Below, in pieces: positions 27,513-38,105 of a stretch of DNA of 64,000 nt. Made by a program: the position numbers and the translations under genes. Under the pieces are notes generated by a model. That model had not been told where the DNA came from and made no database searches. It worked only from the letters and a program-made list of their open reading frames with translations. The stretch comes from Hydrogenophaga sp. (GTDB lineage: Bacteria > Pseudomonadota > Gammaproteobacteria > Burkholderiales > Burkholderiaceae_C): NCBI RefSeq assembly GCF_018780385.1, contig NZ_JADMJO010000022.1, positions 140,024 to 204,023 on the forward strand, read 5' to 3'. The stretch's first letter is position 1, and each line of letters begins with the position of its first letter.

Positions 27513-30500
27513 TCACACGGTGCTGGCCTGCCCGATGAGTTCGGCCGCGGCTTCGAATTCCAGCGCATCCAGCAACCGCTCCATGCGTTGCGCCACGTCC
27601 GCGCCGAGCCGCTGGGCCAGCGCGGCCTGGTGTTCGGCAAAGAACGACAGCGCGTCCAGGTCCTGGCCCAGCAGCATCAAGCGAAACGCGGCCAGTGCCT
27701 CGTCACCCAGCGGCACGACATCGTGCAGGGCGAGCGGGGTCACCACGGCCAGGGCGCACAGCGCCTGTGTGGCGTCTTCCAGTTCGGCCATGGCCGCGCG
27801 CAACGGCGGCCACAGCAACACCACCGAACTCTCGGGGGCCTTCGCGCGCAAGAGGTCTTCCAGCCCGCGCGCCACGGTGTAGACCCGCCGCGCCTCCACC
27901 AGACCCGCGATGCCCTTGAGCTTGTGCATGCGTGAAGCCAGCGCGGCGCGCTTGGCTTCGTCCAGACCGGCGGGCGGTGGCTCGTGCCGCAGCGGGCTGA
28001 ACTCATCGACCATGCGACGCAAGGCGCTCAGGAACAGCGCCTGGTCACCCCCCATGCGCTCCAGCGCGGCGCGGTGATCGATGCAGGTCACCGCGTCCCA
28101 GGCCCCATCGGCGGGCGCCACGGGCGCCGGCCCGGTTGCTGGAAGCACTGGATCGTCCAGCACCACCAGCGACGTGCCGCGCGCACGTTCGATGTGCTCG
28201 CGCAGCACGCCCTGCAGATGCTGGGGGTCGAGCTGTTTGTTGAGGTAATCGTTCATGCCCGCGGCCATCGCCTGGTCGCGGTCTTCGGTCTGCGTGCCGG
28301 CGCTCAAGGCAATCACGGGCAGGTGCGCCAACGCCAGTTCCTCACGGATGCGCCGGGTGGTTTGCAGTCCGTCCATCTCGGGCATCTGCACATCCATCAA
28401 CACGGCGTCGAAACGCCGGGGCCAGCGCCTCAGGTGCCCCAGCGCCTGTTCGCCCGAGGTGGCACAAGTGGCTTGTGCTCCCAGTTGCTCCAGCTGGTGG
28501 CGCGTCACGGACAGCTGGATGTCGCTGTCGTCCACCACCAGGATGTGCAGGTCGCGCAGGGCATGGCGGTTGGCCGGCGGCCGGGTCGACATGGTTTGCC
28601 CGTCGTGCGACTCGGGCAGCGGTACGCGCAACGCCGCGAGCAGCGCCACCAGACCGTCCAGGCTGAAATCGATCAGCGGTTTCAGGGACTCATCCACCTG
28701 GGTGGCCGCACGTGCGGCCGCCAACGCCTTCTCGGCCCTGAAGCTGTGCTCCACCAGGGGTGTGATACCCAGTGTGCCAGCCAGCCCCTTGAGGGTGTGG
28801 GCCACGCGCGCGCCAGACTTGAAATCACCGGCAGCCAGACGGGCCTGCAGCTCGATGATCTGCCGGGCATGGTCGTCGATGAAGCGCTCCAGAAAGCGGG
28901 TGTAGGCCTTGGCACTGCCGCCCAGTCGGTTGAGCGCTGCCTGGAGCTCGACACCCTGCATGTCGGCCAGTGCCTGGGCTGCAGCGGGCACGTCGCACGC
29001 TGTGGTGGCGGGCCCCTCGCCAGACGGCGCCGGTGCAAGCGTCGCGTGATCGGGGGCGTGCGGCATGTGCTGTCGAATGGTCCGCAGCAACTGGGCCAGG
29101 TCAAACGGTTTGCCCACGTGGTCGTTCATGCCCGCCTCCAGGCAGGCTTCCCGGTCGCTGGCCATGGCGTTGGCGGTCATGGCGATCACGGGCAATGCGC
29201 TCAGCCCGAGTTCTCCGCGTATGCAGCGCGTGGCGGTGTAGCCGTCCATCACGGGCATCTGCACGTCCATGAGCACCAGCTCGTACGCGTCGCTGTCAGC
29301 CGCCAGCATGTCGACCGCGATCTGGCCGTTGCCCGCCACCGTGATGCGTGCGCCTTCACCGGCCAGCAGCTCGCAGGCCACTTGCTGGTTGGTCTCGTTG
29401 TCCTCCACCAGCAGGATGCGCATGCCCTCGAGCACCCCGAGGCGTTGCGCGCGGGCGGCGGGCGCCAGCACGCCGTCCCGCTCATCGCGGGCCGCCTTCA
29501 CCGCGTCGACCAGCATGGAGCCGGTCACGGGTTTGATCAGGTAACCGTCGAGCAGGCTCTTTTCGGTGAGGTCCTTGCTCTCCAGCAATTCGCGACCGTG
29601 GGCGGTGACCATGATCAGCAGGTCCAGGGCCTCGCTGAGCGGCGGCGATTTGAGCTGGCGCGCCGATTCCCAACCGTCCAGACCCGGCATGTGCCAGTCC
29701 ATGAACACGGCATCAAAACGCCGCCCGTCGCGGCGGGCCTGCGCCAGGCATTCGATGGCGGCTTCGCCACTGGACACCACCTCCACGCGCCACCCGTTGG
29801 CGTGCGCCATGACGGCGAGCGTGTCGCGGGCGATGTCGTTGTCGTCCACGATCAGCACATCCAGCGCCGGCGCGCCGGGTGCGAGGTCGCGGTCGTCCTG
29901 CAACTGTGCGGGCACCTCCAGCGCAACGGAGAACCGGAACACCGTGCCGCGACCGAGCTCGCTGTCCAGCACCAGTTCGCCGCCCATCAGGGCCACGAGG
30001 CGCTGGCAGATCACCAGCCCGAGGCCAGTGCCACCAAACCGGCGCGTGGTGGTGGCTTCGGCCTGGGTGAAGCCCTCGAAGATGCGGGCCTGGTTCTCTG
30101 GTGCAATGCCGATGCCGGTGTCGCGCACGGCCACGTCCAGCATCACCTGGTCGGTGCTGGTGCGCCGCGCTCGCAGCGAGATCACCACCTCGCCGAAATT
30201 GGTGAACTTGATCGCGTTGCCCGCCAGGTTCACCAGGATCTGGCGCAGGCGCAAGGCATCGCCCATCAGCACCGGCGGCACGGTGGGGTCGATGTCGAAC
30301 AACACTTCGATTTTCTTCTCACCCACGCTGGCCGAGAGCACTGTTGCCAGTTCGCGGAACAGGCGATCGACCTCGAAGGGATGGGGATCCAGCGTGAGCT
30401 TGCCGGCCTCGACCTTGGAGAAATCCAGGATGTCGTTGAGCAAACCGAGCAGCGAGCGCGCCGCGTTCTCGGTCTTGCTGGTGTAGTCGAGCTGTCGCGA

Positions 30501-33224
30501 CGTGAGCTCCGTGCGCTGCAGCAGCGACAGCATGCCCAGGATGGCGTTCATCGGTGTGCGGATTTCATGGCTCATGTTGGCCAGGAACTGGCTCTTGGAG
30601 CGAGAGGCCGCCTCGGCCACCTCCGCCGCCTGGATGACCTGGGTGATGTCGAAGCGGAAACTCACCACGTGCCCGTCGGGCATGGCGCGCTCGACCACGC
30701 GCAGCGTTCGGCCATCGGGGATGCGGCGTTCCCAGTCACCGCCCTGACGGTGGTCTCGCACCCGCTGCGCGACCCACTCCTCGTTGCGCCCACGCGCTGC
30801 CGGTGGCTCGTGCAGGGCCAGGCTCGCGCGCACGATGGTTTCAAACTTCATGCCCGGCTTGAGCAGGTCGTTGATCTCGGCGTAGAGCTCTCGGTAGCGG
30901 TCGTTGCAGAACACCAGCTCGTCGTCGGCGTCGAAGATCACCACGCCGGCGCCCGTGACTTCCAGTGCGCTGGACATGAGCTCGTTGGAGCGGCGGGCCT
31001 GCGCCTCCGCTTCGCGGCGTGCGGTGATGTCGACGTAGGTGGTCACGAAGCCGCCTTTGTCCATCTGGCCTCGGCGCAGCTCGATCACTTCCCCGCCCGG
31101 CATGGTGCGCTCGAACTGCTGCTTGCGACCGGCGGTCTCCGCCGCGTGGATGAGGTCGCGCACCTGCTGGTCCACATCCCCGGGTCCGTAATCGCCCCGC
31201 TCGGCACTGAAGCGCACCATGTCCTCGAACCGGCTCACACCGGGCTGGCGCAGGTGGGCAGGCAGGCCAAAGAGGCGGCCGAATTCGGTGTTGGCCACCA
31301 GCAGGCGGCCGTCGGCGTCGATCACGCTGAGCGCGCACGGCAGGCTTTCGATCACGCTGGTGAGCACCTCATTGCTGCGCTCCATCGCCTCCGACAACTG
31401 TTTGGCCGCGGTGATGTCCTGCATCGCGCCGACCAGGCCACGGGCTACGCCATCACGCACATCCAGCTCGCCCAACGCGCGCACCCAGATGGCACGGCCC
31501 CGGGCCGTGACCAGCGGCAACTCAAGATCGAATGCCTCGCCGGTTTCGAAACCTTTTCTGAACGCGGCCTCAATGAGGGGACGGGCCTCGGGCGCAAAGT
31601 ACGACAAGGCCTCCTTCGACGTCGGCAGGTGTCCCGGCTCCCGGTCGTGGATGCGGCAGGTCTGATCGGTCCATCGGATCTGCCGTGTCCCGATGTCCAT
31701 GGCCCAGCCACCGATGCCGCCGATACGCCCGGTGCGGTCCAGGAAGGCCTGGCTCGACAGCAGCGCCTCCGCGTTCTGGCGGCGCTCGGTGACGTCGTTC
31801 TGAATCCCCATGAATCCCATGAATTCACCGGCTTCGGATTTCAGCGGCTGAATTTCCAGTTCAATCCAGTATTCCTGCCCGCTCTTGCTGCGGTTGAGCA
31901 GTTCCCCATGAAACGGCAGGCGCGCGTCCAGGGTCTCCCTCAAGCGCGCCAGCTCACGCAGGTCCGTCCCTTCGAACTGCACGAACTCGCCGGCACGGCG
32001 TCCCATCACCTCACCCATGCTGTAGCCGGTGATGCGCTCGAAGCCGTCGTTGACCCAGGTGATGCGGCGCTGGGTGTCGGTGATCACGACCGCGTTGGAC
32101 GTGCGTTGCGCCACCACCGCCAACCGCTCGAGGTTGATCGTCATCGAGCGTGCCAGCGCCTCGGCTTTCAGACGTGCACGCACCGACTGGGTGGACATCC
32201 AGGCCAGCGCCAGGGTGAGCAGAATGCCCACGCCCAGCACCACAAAAGCGGGCAACTGCGTGATCGACTGTTCGAAGGCGTGTGTGCTGCTGGTGTGCAA
32301 GGTGAAGCTCTGCCCGTACACCTGAAAGCGCAGTTGCTGGTTGTACTCGGCGGGCGGCGCGAGCCGGCCCTCGTTGGTGCGGGTGATGCCGTGCCCGCCG
32401 TCGATGGCGTGAAAACCGGCAACCCAGTTGTCCCGTGCAGGCTCCTCGTGTCCCGCGTACAGCTGGAACGTGACCAGGTCTTGGGTGACAGCGGTGACAC
32501 CGACCAGCACATCGCGGGCAATCAGCGGCGCATACAGCACACCAACCAGCTGGGCTTCCCGGTCTTCTTTGGTGGACGGGAACAGGCCACCGACGTAAAC
32601 CGGCAAAAACATCAGGAAACCCGGCGAGGTCTGGCCATTGCGCACCAGGGGCACGGCGGGGCTGAGCGTGGTCTCGCCACTGGCAATGGCGCTCTCGATA
32701 GCAACCCGGGCACGAGGACCGCTGCCCAGGTCAATTCCCATGATGCCCGGGTTGAGCTCTTCAGGCTCGACGTAACGGATGACGTAGAGCGTGTCGCGGT
32801 CCTTCTCGCTGAACTGCTGCAGCTCCAACCCCGGGGCGTCGCCCGTGCGCACACGATTGAGGTAGGCGGGCAGTTCCGCGCGCCGCACGCGGTCCACCAG
32901 ACCGAAGCCCCGGTTGCCAGGGAACTCGCCCTGCAGATCCATTGAATCGACGAATGCCTTGAACTCGCGGCGGTCCACCTGCGCGCTGGCTGCAAAGGCC
33001 CCACGTGCGCCCTTGAGCCCGTAGACCGAAGCCGACAGGCGCTGTGTGACCTCCGTGGTGATCAGCTCGCTCTTGCGGGCGAACTCCGTCTGGGCATCGG
33101 CCTGCACCCGGCGCGCCAGGGACCAGGCTCCCAGGGCGCTGGCCACCAGGCCCAGGCACACGATCGCCACGGTCAGGCTGAAGCTGGTGAGCATCCGCTG
33201 GCGAGGAGGCAGGTCTGAGTTCAT
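27513..33224 (-). CDS. Very large membrane hybrid histidine kinase: CHASE-type sensor, four PAS-like segments, HK, REC-REC-Hpt-REC-Hpt
   Basis: 1903 residues. TM1 at about 14-36, periplasmic CHASE-like sensor 50-315, TM2 at about 324-344. PAS/PAC-type segments lie at about 365-480, 490-605, 615-735 and 745-865. Then HisKA ([11 protein letters not shown], His886) and HATPase ([21 protein letters not shown]). Receiver 1 (MDWHMP, Asp1176), receiver 2 (MDVQMP, Asp1320), Hpt1 (AHTLKGLAG, His1476), receiver 3 (MDVQMP, Asp1611; its conserved Lys is followed by Gln instead of Pro) and Hpt2 (MHKLKGIAG, His1767). This allows an internal phosphorelay with branching. The ATG at 33224 was chosen; a GTG at 33302 would add 26 residues. 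A receiver protein is encoded divergently at 33428. Confidence 0.92.
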   Translation of the reverse strand: MNSDLPPRQRMLTSFSLTVAIVCLGLVASALGAWSLARRVQADAQTEFARKSELITTEVTQRLSASVYGLKGARGAFAASAQVDRREFKAFVDSMDLQGEFPGNRGFGLVDRVRRAELPAYLNRVRTGDAPGLELQQFSEKDRDTLYVIRYVEPEELNPGIMGIDLGSGPRARVAIESAIASGETTLSPAVPLVRNGQTSPGFLMFLPVYVGGLFPSTKEDREAQLVGVLYAPLIARDVLVGVTAVTQDLVTFQLYAGHEEPARDNWVAGFHAIDGGHGITRTNEGRLAPPAEYNQQLRFQVYGQSFTLHTSSTHAFEQSITQLPAFVVLGVGILLTLALAWMSTQSVRARLKAEALARSMTINLERLAVVAQRTSNAVVITDTQRRITWVNDGFERITGYSMGEVMGRRAGEFVQFEGTDLRELARLRETLDARLPFHGELLNRSKSGQEYWIELEIQPLKSEAGEFMGFMGIQNDVTERRQNAEALLSSQAFLDRTGRIGGIGGWAMDIGTRQIRWTDQTCRIHDREPGHLPTSKEALSYFAPEARPLIEAAFRKGFETGEAFDLELPLVTARGRAIWVRALGELDVRDGVARGLVGAMQDITAAKQLSEAMERSNEVLTSVIESLPCALSVIDADGRLLVANTEFGRLFGLPAHLRQPGVSRFEDMVRFSAERGDYGPGDVDQQVRDLIHAAETAGRKQQFERTMPGGEVIELRRGQMDKGGFVTTYVDITARREAEAQARRSNELMSSALEVTGAGVVIFDADDELVFCNDRYRELYAEINDLLKPGMKFETIVRASLALHEPPAARGRNEEWVAQRVRDHRQGGDWERRIPDGRTLRVVERAMPDGHVVSFRFDITQVIQAAEVAEAASRSKSQFLANMSHEIRTPMNAILGMLSLLQRTELTSRQLDYTSKTENAARSLLGLLNDILDFSKVEAGKLTLDPHPFEVDRLFRELATVLSASVGEKKIEVLFDIDPTVPPVLMGDALRLRQILVNLAGNAIKFTNFGEVVISLRARRTSTDQVMLDVAVRDTGIGIAPENQARIFEGFTQAEATTTRRFGGTGLGLVICQRLVALMGGELVLDSELGRGTVFRFSVALEVPAQLQDDRDLAPGAPALDVLIVDDNDIARDTLAVMAHANGWRVEVVSSGEAAIECLAQARRDGRRFDAVFMDWHMPGLDGWESARQLKSPPLSEALDLLIMVTAHGRELLESKDLTEKSLLDGYLIKPVTGSMLVDAVKAARDERDGVLAPAARAQRLGVLEGMRILLVEDNETNQQVACELLAGEGARITVAGNGQIAVDMLAADSDAYELVLMDVQMPVMDGYTATRCIRGELGLSALPVIAMTANAMASDREACLEAGMNDHVGKPFDLAQLLRTIRQHMPHAPDHATLAPAPSGEGPATTACDVPAAAQALADMQGVELQAALNRLGGSAKAYTRFLERFIDDHARQIIELQARLAAGDFKSGARVAHTLKGLAGTLGITPLVEHSFRAEKALAAARAATQVDESLKPLIDFSLDGLVALLAALRVPLPESHDGQTMSTRPPANRHALRDLHILVVDDSDIQLSVTRHQLEQLGAQATCATSGEQALGHLRRWPRRFDAVLMDVQMPEMDGLQTTRRIREELALAHLPVIALSAGTQTEDRDQAMAAGMNDYLNKQLDPQHLQGVLREHIERARGTSLVVLDDPVLPATGPAPVAPADGAWDAVTCIDHRAALERMGGDQALFLSALRRMVDEFSPLRHEPPPAGLDEAKRAALASRMHKLKGIAGLVEARRVYTVARGLEDLLRAKAPESSVVLLWPPLRAAMAELEDATQALCALAVVTPLALHDVVPLGDEALAAFRLMLLGQDLDALSFFAEHQAALAQRLGADVAQRMERLLDALEFEAAAELIGQASTV

Positions 33225-33427
33225 GGGTGCAGTCTCTGATGGGGCAGGACGCTCAAGTGTCTTGCCGCTGCCCGCAAGCAAGCCCTTGATAAGCGGCAGC
33301 ACAACCCGCCAGTTGCGACGATCGGGCCACCGATGCGGGGATCTGCGGGCGCCCGGTGCCGCTTTTCCGGGGTTTGCCGTGGCGCGGAAACACGGAACAT
33401 CACTTCTTCAACCAACTGGAGACACCA

Positions 33428-34243
33428 GTGAACACTTCCACCTTCGATGCCACGCCCGAGCGACGCCGAGTGCTGATCGTCGATGACGATCCAACCATGG
33501 TGCACGTGCTCGCGCGCACCCTGATGGAGTGCGCCCAGTTGTACTTCTCGGTGCGCGGTGAAGATGCCCTGAAGAAGCTCCAGGCGCACCGGCCCGACCT
33601 GATGCTGATCGACGTCGACATGCCCGACCTGAGCGGCTACGAGGTGATGCAGCGCATGCTGCACAACCCCGAGACACGAGACACGAAAGTCATCATGGTC
33701 ACGTCGCACACCGAGGAGAGCTATCGCCGCCGGGCGATGGAACTGGGTGCGGTGGACTTCTTCCTCAAGCCGATCAACCGCGAGGAAGTCCGTGAGCGGG
33801 TGGATCGGCTGCTGAACCAGGACGTCGAATCGATCGAACTGAGCTTCTCGTCCCAGGGCGACTTCACCAGCAAGACCGGGCAGGTGTACGAACCCAGGGG
33901 TCCCAAACCACCCGGTCATTCCCGGGTGGAGCTGGAAAACGGTTTTGCGGAAACGCAGATCTTTGCGGAGTTTCCCCCGCTTGCCAAAAAAACCAGCGCT
34001 GTCAGCGCTCCTGTGGTCGTGCCGGTGAAACCCGCTCTGCCCGCGACCAGCGCCGATGACATCACCTCGGAGCTGTTCGAGCGCATGTCGGCCATCCTGG
34101 AGCAGACCGAATCGATACGCCACACCGACCAGAAGAGCCTGTCGCCGGCCGTGTCCCACCGCATCGCGCGCATCGAGGAAGAATGTGCCGAAATCATCCA
34201 GTTGCTGGTGACCCTGAGCGACCGGGAAACGAGCGCAGCCTGA
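33428..34243 (+). CDS. Response regulator with receiver domain and helical C-terminal region, GTG start
   Basis: 271 residues. The receiver domain (about 12-130) has VLIVDDDP, LMLIDVDMP with the phosphorylated Asp, MVTSH and FFLKPI with the conserved Lys. The rest has no recognised DNA-binding or enzymatic domain: a Pro-rich linker, then a helix-rich tail (LFERMSAILEQTE, RIEEECAEIIQLLVTLSD) that might bind a partner. The GTG start at 33428 has GGAGAC upstream. It is divergent from the giant kinase across 203 bases and is the natural terminal target of its phosphorelay (inference). Confidence 0.85.
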   Translation: MNTSTFDATPERRRVLIVDDDPTMVHVLARTLMECAQLYFSVRGEDALKKLQAHRPDLMLIDVDMPDLSGYEVMQRMLHNPETRDTKVIMVTSHTEESYRRRAMELGAVDFFLKPINREEVRERVDRLLNQDVESIELSFSSQGDFTSKTGQVYEPRGPKPPGHSRVELENGFAETQIFAEFPPLAKKTSAVSAPVVVPVKPALPATSADDITSELFERMSAILEQTESIRHTDQKSLSPAVSHRIARIEEECAEIIQLLVTLSDRETSAA

Positions 34244-34247
34244 ACAA

Positions 34248-34327
34248 GCCCCCACGCTCCGCCGCTGCGCGGGTCGCTGCCCCCCGAGGGGGCTGGCCCT
34301 GCCTTGGGGCGGCCCGGCGGCAGGTCC
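34248..34327 (-). repeat. Dispersed hairpin repeat, copy 4 (inverted)
   Basis: Read on the minus strand: arm GGACCTGCC (34327-34319), loop GCCGGGCCGCCCCAA (34318-34304), arm GGCAGGGCC (34303-34295) pairing at 8 of 9 positions, then the conserved tail to 34248. It fills the gap between the convergent response-regulator and cytochrome genes and would be read just past the cytochrome stop, where it could act as a mRNA-end structure. Confidence 0.85.
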
Positions 34328-34330
34328 GCT

Positions 34331-34921
34331 CTACGGCGCCACGCGTGCCAGAAAGTGGGCCAGCGCCTTCAGGTCGCCGTCGGAGATGCCGTGGAGCGAG
34401 GCGGCCATGATGGTGTCGCGCCCGATCGCCTGGTTGTTCTTGAACTGCAGCATTGAAGTCAGCAGGTAGTCCTCGCGCTGGCCAGCCAGCCGGGGCATCT
34501 GTTCGCGCCCGCGGTAGTCCGGCAGGTGGCAGATGCCGCAGCGCATGCCCTCGGCCAGGGCCTTGCCCCGGGCCATCAGCGCCGGGTCCGCCACTGGCGG
34601 TGCGTTGCGCGCCGGCAGTTTGGAGAAATGCACCGCCATCGCGGTGATCTCAGCGTCGCTCACACCATCGAGCAACCCCTTCATGGCCGGGATCTCACGC
34701 AGCCCCTCGCGGATGATCACGAGCTGGTTTTCGATGAACACCTTGGGCTGCCCGGCCAGCGACGGGATGTTGGGCAACTGCGAATTGCCGTCCACCCCGT
34801 GGCAGGCCGCACACGCCATCAGACGCATCGAGATGTCTTGCGCCCACACCGGGGAGCCGACCCAGAAAATCAGTCCCAGGAGCGTTGTTGACACGCCCCG
34901 CGCAAGAGACATCTTCACCAT
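34331..34921 (-). CDS. Dihaem c-type cytochrome partnering a PQQ dehydrogenase
   Basis: 196 residues with a signal peptide to about residue 28 (SPVWAQ). Two haem motifs, CAACHG near residue 38 and CGICH near residue 129, lie in the duplicated cytochrome c4-like layout (each followed by LAGQ). It starts three bases after the stop of the PQQ dehydrogenase gene, so the two are co-transcribed; it should carry electrons from the dehydrogenase to the respiratory chain. Differs from the monohaem partner of the first dehydrogenase at 9894. Confidence 0.9.
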   Translation of the reverse strand: MVKMSLARGVSTTLLGLIFWVGSPVWAQDISMRLMACAACHGVDGNSQLPNIPSLAGQPKVFIENQLVIIREGLREIPAMKGLLDGVSDAEITAMAVHFSKLPARNAPPVADPALMARGKALAEGMRCGICHLPDYRGREQMPRLAGQREDYLLTSMLQFKNNQAIGRDTIMAASLHGISDGDLKALAHFLARVAP

Positions 34922-34924
34922 GGC

Positions 34925-36154
34925 TTACTTCGCGTAGGAGACGCGGTAGATCGCGCCGAGCTGCTCGTCGGAGACCAGCAGCGAGCCGTCCTTCATCTGA
35001 AGCATGTAGGCCGGACGGCCCCAGAACGACTGGTCGGCTTCGTTCATGAAACCGGTCATGAACGGCACCACCTGGCTGTTCTTGCCATCGGCGCTGGCCT
35101 TGACCATCACGATGTCGTAACCGATCTTCTTGGTGCGGTTCCACGAACCCTTGCGCGCCGTGAACAACACGCCCTTGTACTCGGCGGGGAACATGTTGCC
35201 GGTGTAGAAGGTCATGCCCATGGTCGCGGCGTGCGGGCCCATGAGGGCGACCGGCTGCTCAACGTCGGCACAGGCTTTTTCCTTCTTGATGTCGGGGTCC
35301 GGCAGGTTGCCCTGGTGGCAGGACGGGAAGCCGAAATTCAGACCCACCTTGTGCATGCGGTTGACGGTGTCGTTGGGCGAGTCGTCACCCAACCAGTCGC
35401 GACCATGGTTGCTGAACCAGAGTTCCCGGGTGGTGGGGTGCCAGTCGAAGCCCACGCTGTTGCGCACGCCGGTGGCCACCACCTCCATGCCCGAGCCGTC
35501 GGGGTTGTAGCGGCGGATCTGCGCGTACTCCGGCGACGGCAGCGCGCAGATGTTGCACGGTGCGCCGAAGGGCACATAGAGCTTGCCGTCCGGGCCGAAG
35601 GCAATGTACTTCCAGTTGTGGTGCTGTTCTTTGGGCAGGTTGAAGGCGGCGGTGATGTCCACCGGCGCGGCGGCGGGGTTGTTGGCGATGCCATCAAAGC
35701 GCAGCACCTTGTCGATGGCCATCACATACAGCGCGCCCTTGTTGTAGGCCACACCGGCCGGCTGGTTGAGCTTGTCGACCACGGTGCGCACGCTGCGGCT
35801 GGCCCCGCTGTCGGACACCTCGTACACGCGGCCCAGGCCACGCGTGCCCACATAGATCTTGCCCTCGTCACCCTGCGTCATGGCGCGTCCGCCCGGCAGA
35901 CCCGTGGCCCAGATCTCGGCCTTGAAGCCTGGTGGCAACTTGATCTTGTCGACCGGAATGTCGGACGCCGGTGTGGCCGTGTTCTTGCCGGCCAGGGGCG
36001 CCAGCGTGGAGGTGGCCATGCCCTCGGGCATGCCTTGTTTCCAGGCGGGTGGCGGGGGAGCGGTGGGCGCGGCGGTCTGCGCCTGCACGGCGCACGTGCC
36101 CAGAGCGAGGCCCATGGCAAGGGCCACCGAATTCATGCGGTGAAAAGGTTTCAT
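34925..36154 (-). CDS. Second periplasmic PQQ-dependent sugar dehydrogenase (sorbosone dehydrogenase family)
   Basis: 409 residues with a signal peptide (ALAMGLALGTCAVQAQ) followed by a Pro/Ala linker. The propeller carries LPPGFKAEIWATGLPGGRAM, GVRNSVGFDWHP, LWFSNHGRDWLGDD and FTARKGSWNR. It is longer-spaced and distinct from the paralogue at 8537 (for example HGSWNR there, RKGSWNR here), so it probably has another substrate. GGAGACAAG precedes the ATG. It forms a two-gene unit with the dihaem cytochrome. PQQ itself must come from elsewhere in the genome or from outside. Confidence 0.9.
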   Translation of the reverse strand: MKPFHRMNSVALAMGLALGTCAVQAQTAAPTAPPPPAWKQGMPEGMATSTLAPLAGKNTATPASDIPVDKIKLPPGFKAEIWATGLPGGRAMTQGDEGKIYVGTRGLGRVYEVSDSGASRSVRTVVDKLNQPAGVAYNKGALYVMAIDKVLRFDGIANNPAAAPVDITAAFNLPKEQHHNWKYIAFGPDGKLYVPFGAPCNICALPSPEYAQIRRYNPDGSGMEVVATGVRNSVGFDWHPTTRELWFSNHGRDWLGDDSPNDTVNRMHKVGLNFGFPSCHQGNLPDPDIKKEKACADVEQPVALMGPHAATMGMTFYTGNMFPAEYKGVLFTARKGSWNRTKKIGYDIVMVKASADGKNSQVVPFMTGFMNEADQSFWGRPAYMLQMKDGSLLVSDEQLGAIYRVSYAK

Positions 36155-36263
36155 GTCTTGTCTCCTGAGGTTTTTTGATGAGGGCACATGGGGTCACGTA
36201 ACCACGGGCGAGGTGCCACGCCCGTCGCGCCAACCACTATCACTCAACCACGCCACCCCGGGT

Positions 36264-36280
36264 TTTGCAGTTTCTGCAAA
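36264..36280. promoter_or_regulatory. Inverted repeat TTTGCAG-TTT-CTGCAAA in a divergent spacer
   Basis: A perfect 7+3+7 repeat in the 252-base region between the second PQQ dehydrogenase (minus) and the SnoaL-like gene (plus), in a locally AT-rich patch flanked by CCCGGG runs. It is a plausible operator shared by the divergent genes. Confidence 0.5.
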
Positions 36281-36406
36281 TTTGATTTCCAGCCCGGGGG
36301 TTCATTCCTCGTGGTGATCGACATAGAGTGCGCCCACGCCCGGCGTCGGACCGGGCCTGCGCGCGCGCCGCCGCATGCACCCACACAACAAGCGAGGAGA
36401 CACACC

Positions 36407-37039
36407 ATGAGCGACGACCTGAACGAGCAACTGAAGATTCGACAGATGGTGGAGCGCTGGGCGGTGTGGCGCGATGCCGGTGACTGGGAGCGCTTCGCCA
36501 CCGTCTGGCACCCGCACGGCGTGATGATGGCCACCTGGTTTCAAGGCCCCTTTGCCGACTTCATCCGCGTCACGCAAGAGGGCTGGGCCAAGGGCGTGAG
36601 CATCCTGCACTTTCTCGGTGGCTCTGCCATCGAGGTGGCGGGAGACCGCGCGATTGCGCAGACCAAAATGACCATCTCCCAGCGCGGCATGGTCGAAGGC
36701 GAAGGTGGCCCGGTGTTGTGCGACGTGGTGTGCACCGGCCGTTTCTACGACTTCGTGGTGAAGGTCGATGGCGAGTGGAAGCTGCTGCACCGCCAGCCCA
36801 TCTACGAGAAGGACCGCATCGACGCGGTCGACCCTGCGGCGCAACTCTCGCTCGACCAGCAGGCCCTGGCCGGTTTCCCCGAGGGCTACCGGCATCTCGC
36901 CTACATCCAGACCCGCATCGGCTACACGGTCAAGCTCGACATGCCCATGCTCAAGGGTCCTGAAGTACAGGCGCTCTACCTCCGGGGCGCGGCCTGGCTG
37001 GCCGGCGGCGCGCTGGAGCGGGACATCAACCCCGCCTGA
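36407..37039 (+). CDS. SnoaL-like/NTF2-fold protein
   Basis: 210 residues. The N-terminal half is the NTF2-like cone: IRQMVERWAVWRDAGDWERFATVWHPHG, then VAGDRAIAQTKMTIS and DGEWKLLHRQPIYEKDRID. Members of this group are dehydratases, isomerases or ring-hydroxylating beta subunits, so a catalytic role on a small organic compound is plausible. GAGGAGACAC sits before the ATG. It leads a plus-strand series with a Bug receptor and an FMN reductase, suggesting uptake and conversion of an organic acid; the substrate is unknown. Confidence 0.8.
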   Translation: MSDDLNEQLKIRQMVERWAVWRDAGDWERFATVWHPHGVMMATWFQGPFADFIRVTQEGWAKGVSILHFLGGSAIEVAGDRAIAQTKMTISQRGMVEGEGGPVLCDVVCTGRFYDFVVKVDGEWKLLHRQPIYEKDRIDAVDPAAQLSLDQQALAGFPEGYRHLAYIQTRIGYTVKLDMPMLKGPEVQALYLRGAAWLAGGALERDINPA

Positions 37040-37074
37040 TCCGCCACCCGAGCACAACAACACCGGAGACAGAC

Positions 37075-38076
37075 ATGCAAGACGCCACCTTCTCGACCTC
37101 GCGCCGCCACCTGGTGGCCGCCCTGCCCGCTGCCTGCCTGTTGAGCGCTTTCGCGCCAACCGCCTGGGCGCAGGCCGACTTTCCCTCGCGCTCGCTGCGC
37201 GTGATCGTGCCGCAGCCGCCCGGCGGGGGCTTTGATTTTGTGGCGCGTGCGCTGGGCGAACGTCTGGCCAAGCGCCTGGGCCAGCCGGTGGTGGTGGAGA
37301 ACCGCACCGGCTCGGGCACGCTGATCGGCACCGACGCGGCGGCCAAGGCCGCGCCCGACGGCTACACGCTGCTCACCGGTTCGGTGTCGAACATGGTGCT
37401 CAACATGGGCCTTTACAAAAACCTCTCGTACGACAGCCTGCGCGACTTCGAACCCGTGGGCCTGGCCGTGAGCTACAGCTATACGCTGATCGCGCGTGCG
37501 GACCTGCCGTTCAAGACGCTGGCCGAGGTGGTGGCCCACGCCAAGGCCAACCCCGGCAAGCTGACCTACGCCTCGGCCGGCAACGGCTCGGGACAACACG
37601 TCCTGGCCGCCGCGCTCTGGCAGCTCGCCGGGGTGGAGATCACCCACATTCCTTACCGTGGCGCGCAGGCCGCCTACACCGATCTGCTCGGAGGCCGGGT
37701 CGACATGTTCTTCGACCTCACGCCCACCACGCGCGCACACATCGAGACGGGCAAGGTGTTTCCCCTCGCCGTCTCGGGCGCCGAGCGCAACGCGCTGCAG
37801 CCCACCGTGCCCACCCTCAATGAAACCGGCGTGGCCAGGCTCGACCTGGAGTCCTGGTTCGGTTTCTTCGCCCCGCGCGGCACGCCGCCTCAGGCTCTGC
37901 AGCGCCTGCGCACCGAGCTGGCCGCGGTGATCGCCGAGCCCGAACTGCGCGAGGTCTTCACCAAGGCCGGTGGAAAACCCCTGGCCATCGGCGTTGAGCA
38001 GACTTCTGCCATGCTCAAGCGCGATGTGGAGCGCTGGACCGCACTGATCCGCGCGGCCAACATCTCGCTCGACTGA
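37075..38076 (+). CDS. Bug/TctC-family periplasmic receptor
   Basis: A complete 333-residue member. The signal peptide ends ...AWAQA near residue 33, followed by FPSRSLRVIVPQPPGGGFDFVARALG, ADGYTLL-like APDGYTLLTGS, HIPYRGAQAAYTDLLGG and APRGTPPQAL. These receptors bind carboxylated ligands through two water-mediated contacts. It lies 35 bases after the SnoaL-like gene and 29 before the FMN reductase gene, so the three are probably co-transcribed. No TctA/TctB membrane subunits are present. Confidence 0.92.
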   Translation: MQDATFSTSRRHLVAALPAACLLSAFAPTAWAQADFPSRSLRVIVPQPPGGGFDFVARALGERLAKRLGQPVVVENRTGSGTLIGTDAAAKAAPDGYTLLTGSVSNMVLNMGLYKNLSYDSLRDFEPVGLAVSYSYTLIARADLPFKTLAEVVAHAKANPGKLTYASAGNGSGQHVLAAALWQLAGVEITHIPYRGAQAAYTDLLGGRVDMFFDLTPTTRAHIETGKVFPLAVSGAERNALQPTVPTLNETGVARLDLESWFGFFAPRGTPPQALQRLRTELAAVIAEPELREVFTKAGGKPLAIGVEQTSAMLKRDVERWTALIRAANISLD

Positions 38077-38105
38077 TCTCCTCTTTTTCATCTTCAGGAC
38101 ACGCC

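Noticed and set aside
27984..32945. A 1653-codon open frame antisense to the giant histidine kinase
   Set aside because: Long antisense frames are expected in GC-rich genes. The translation is rich in His, Arg, Val and Gly without domains, and the kinase on the other strand is unmistakable.
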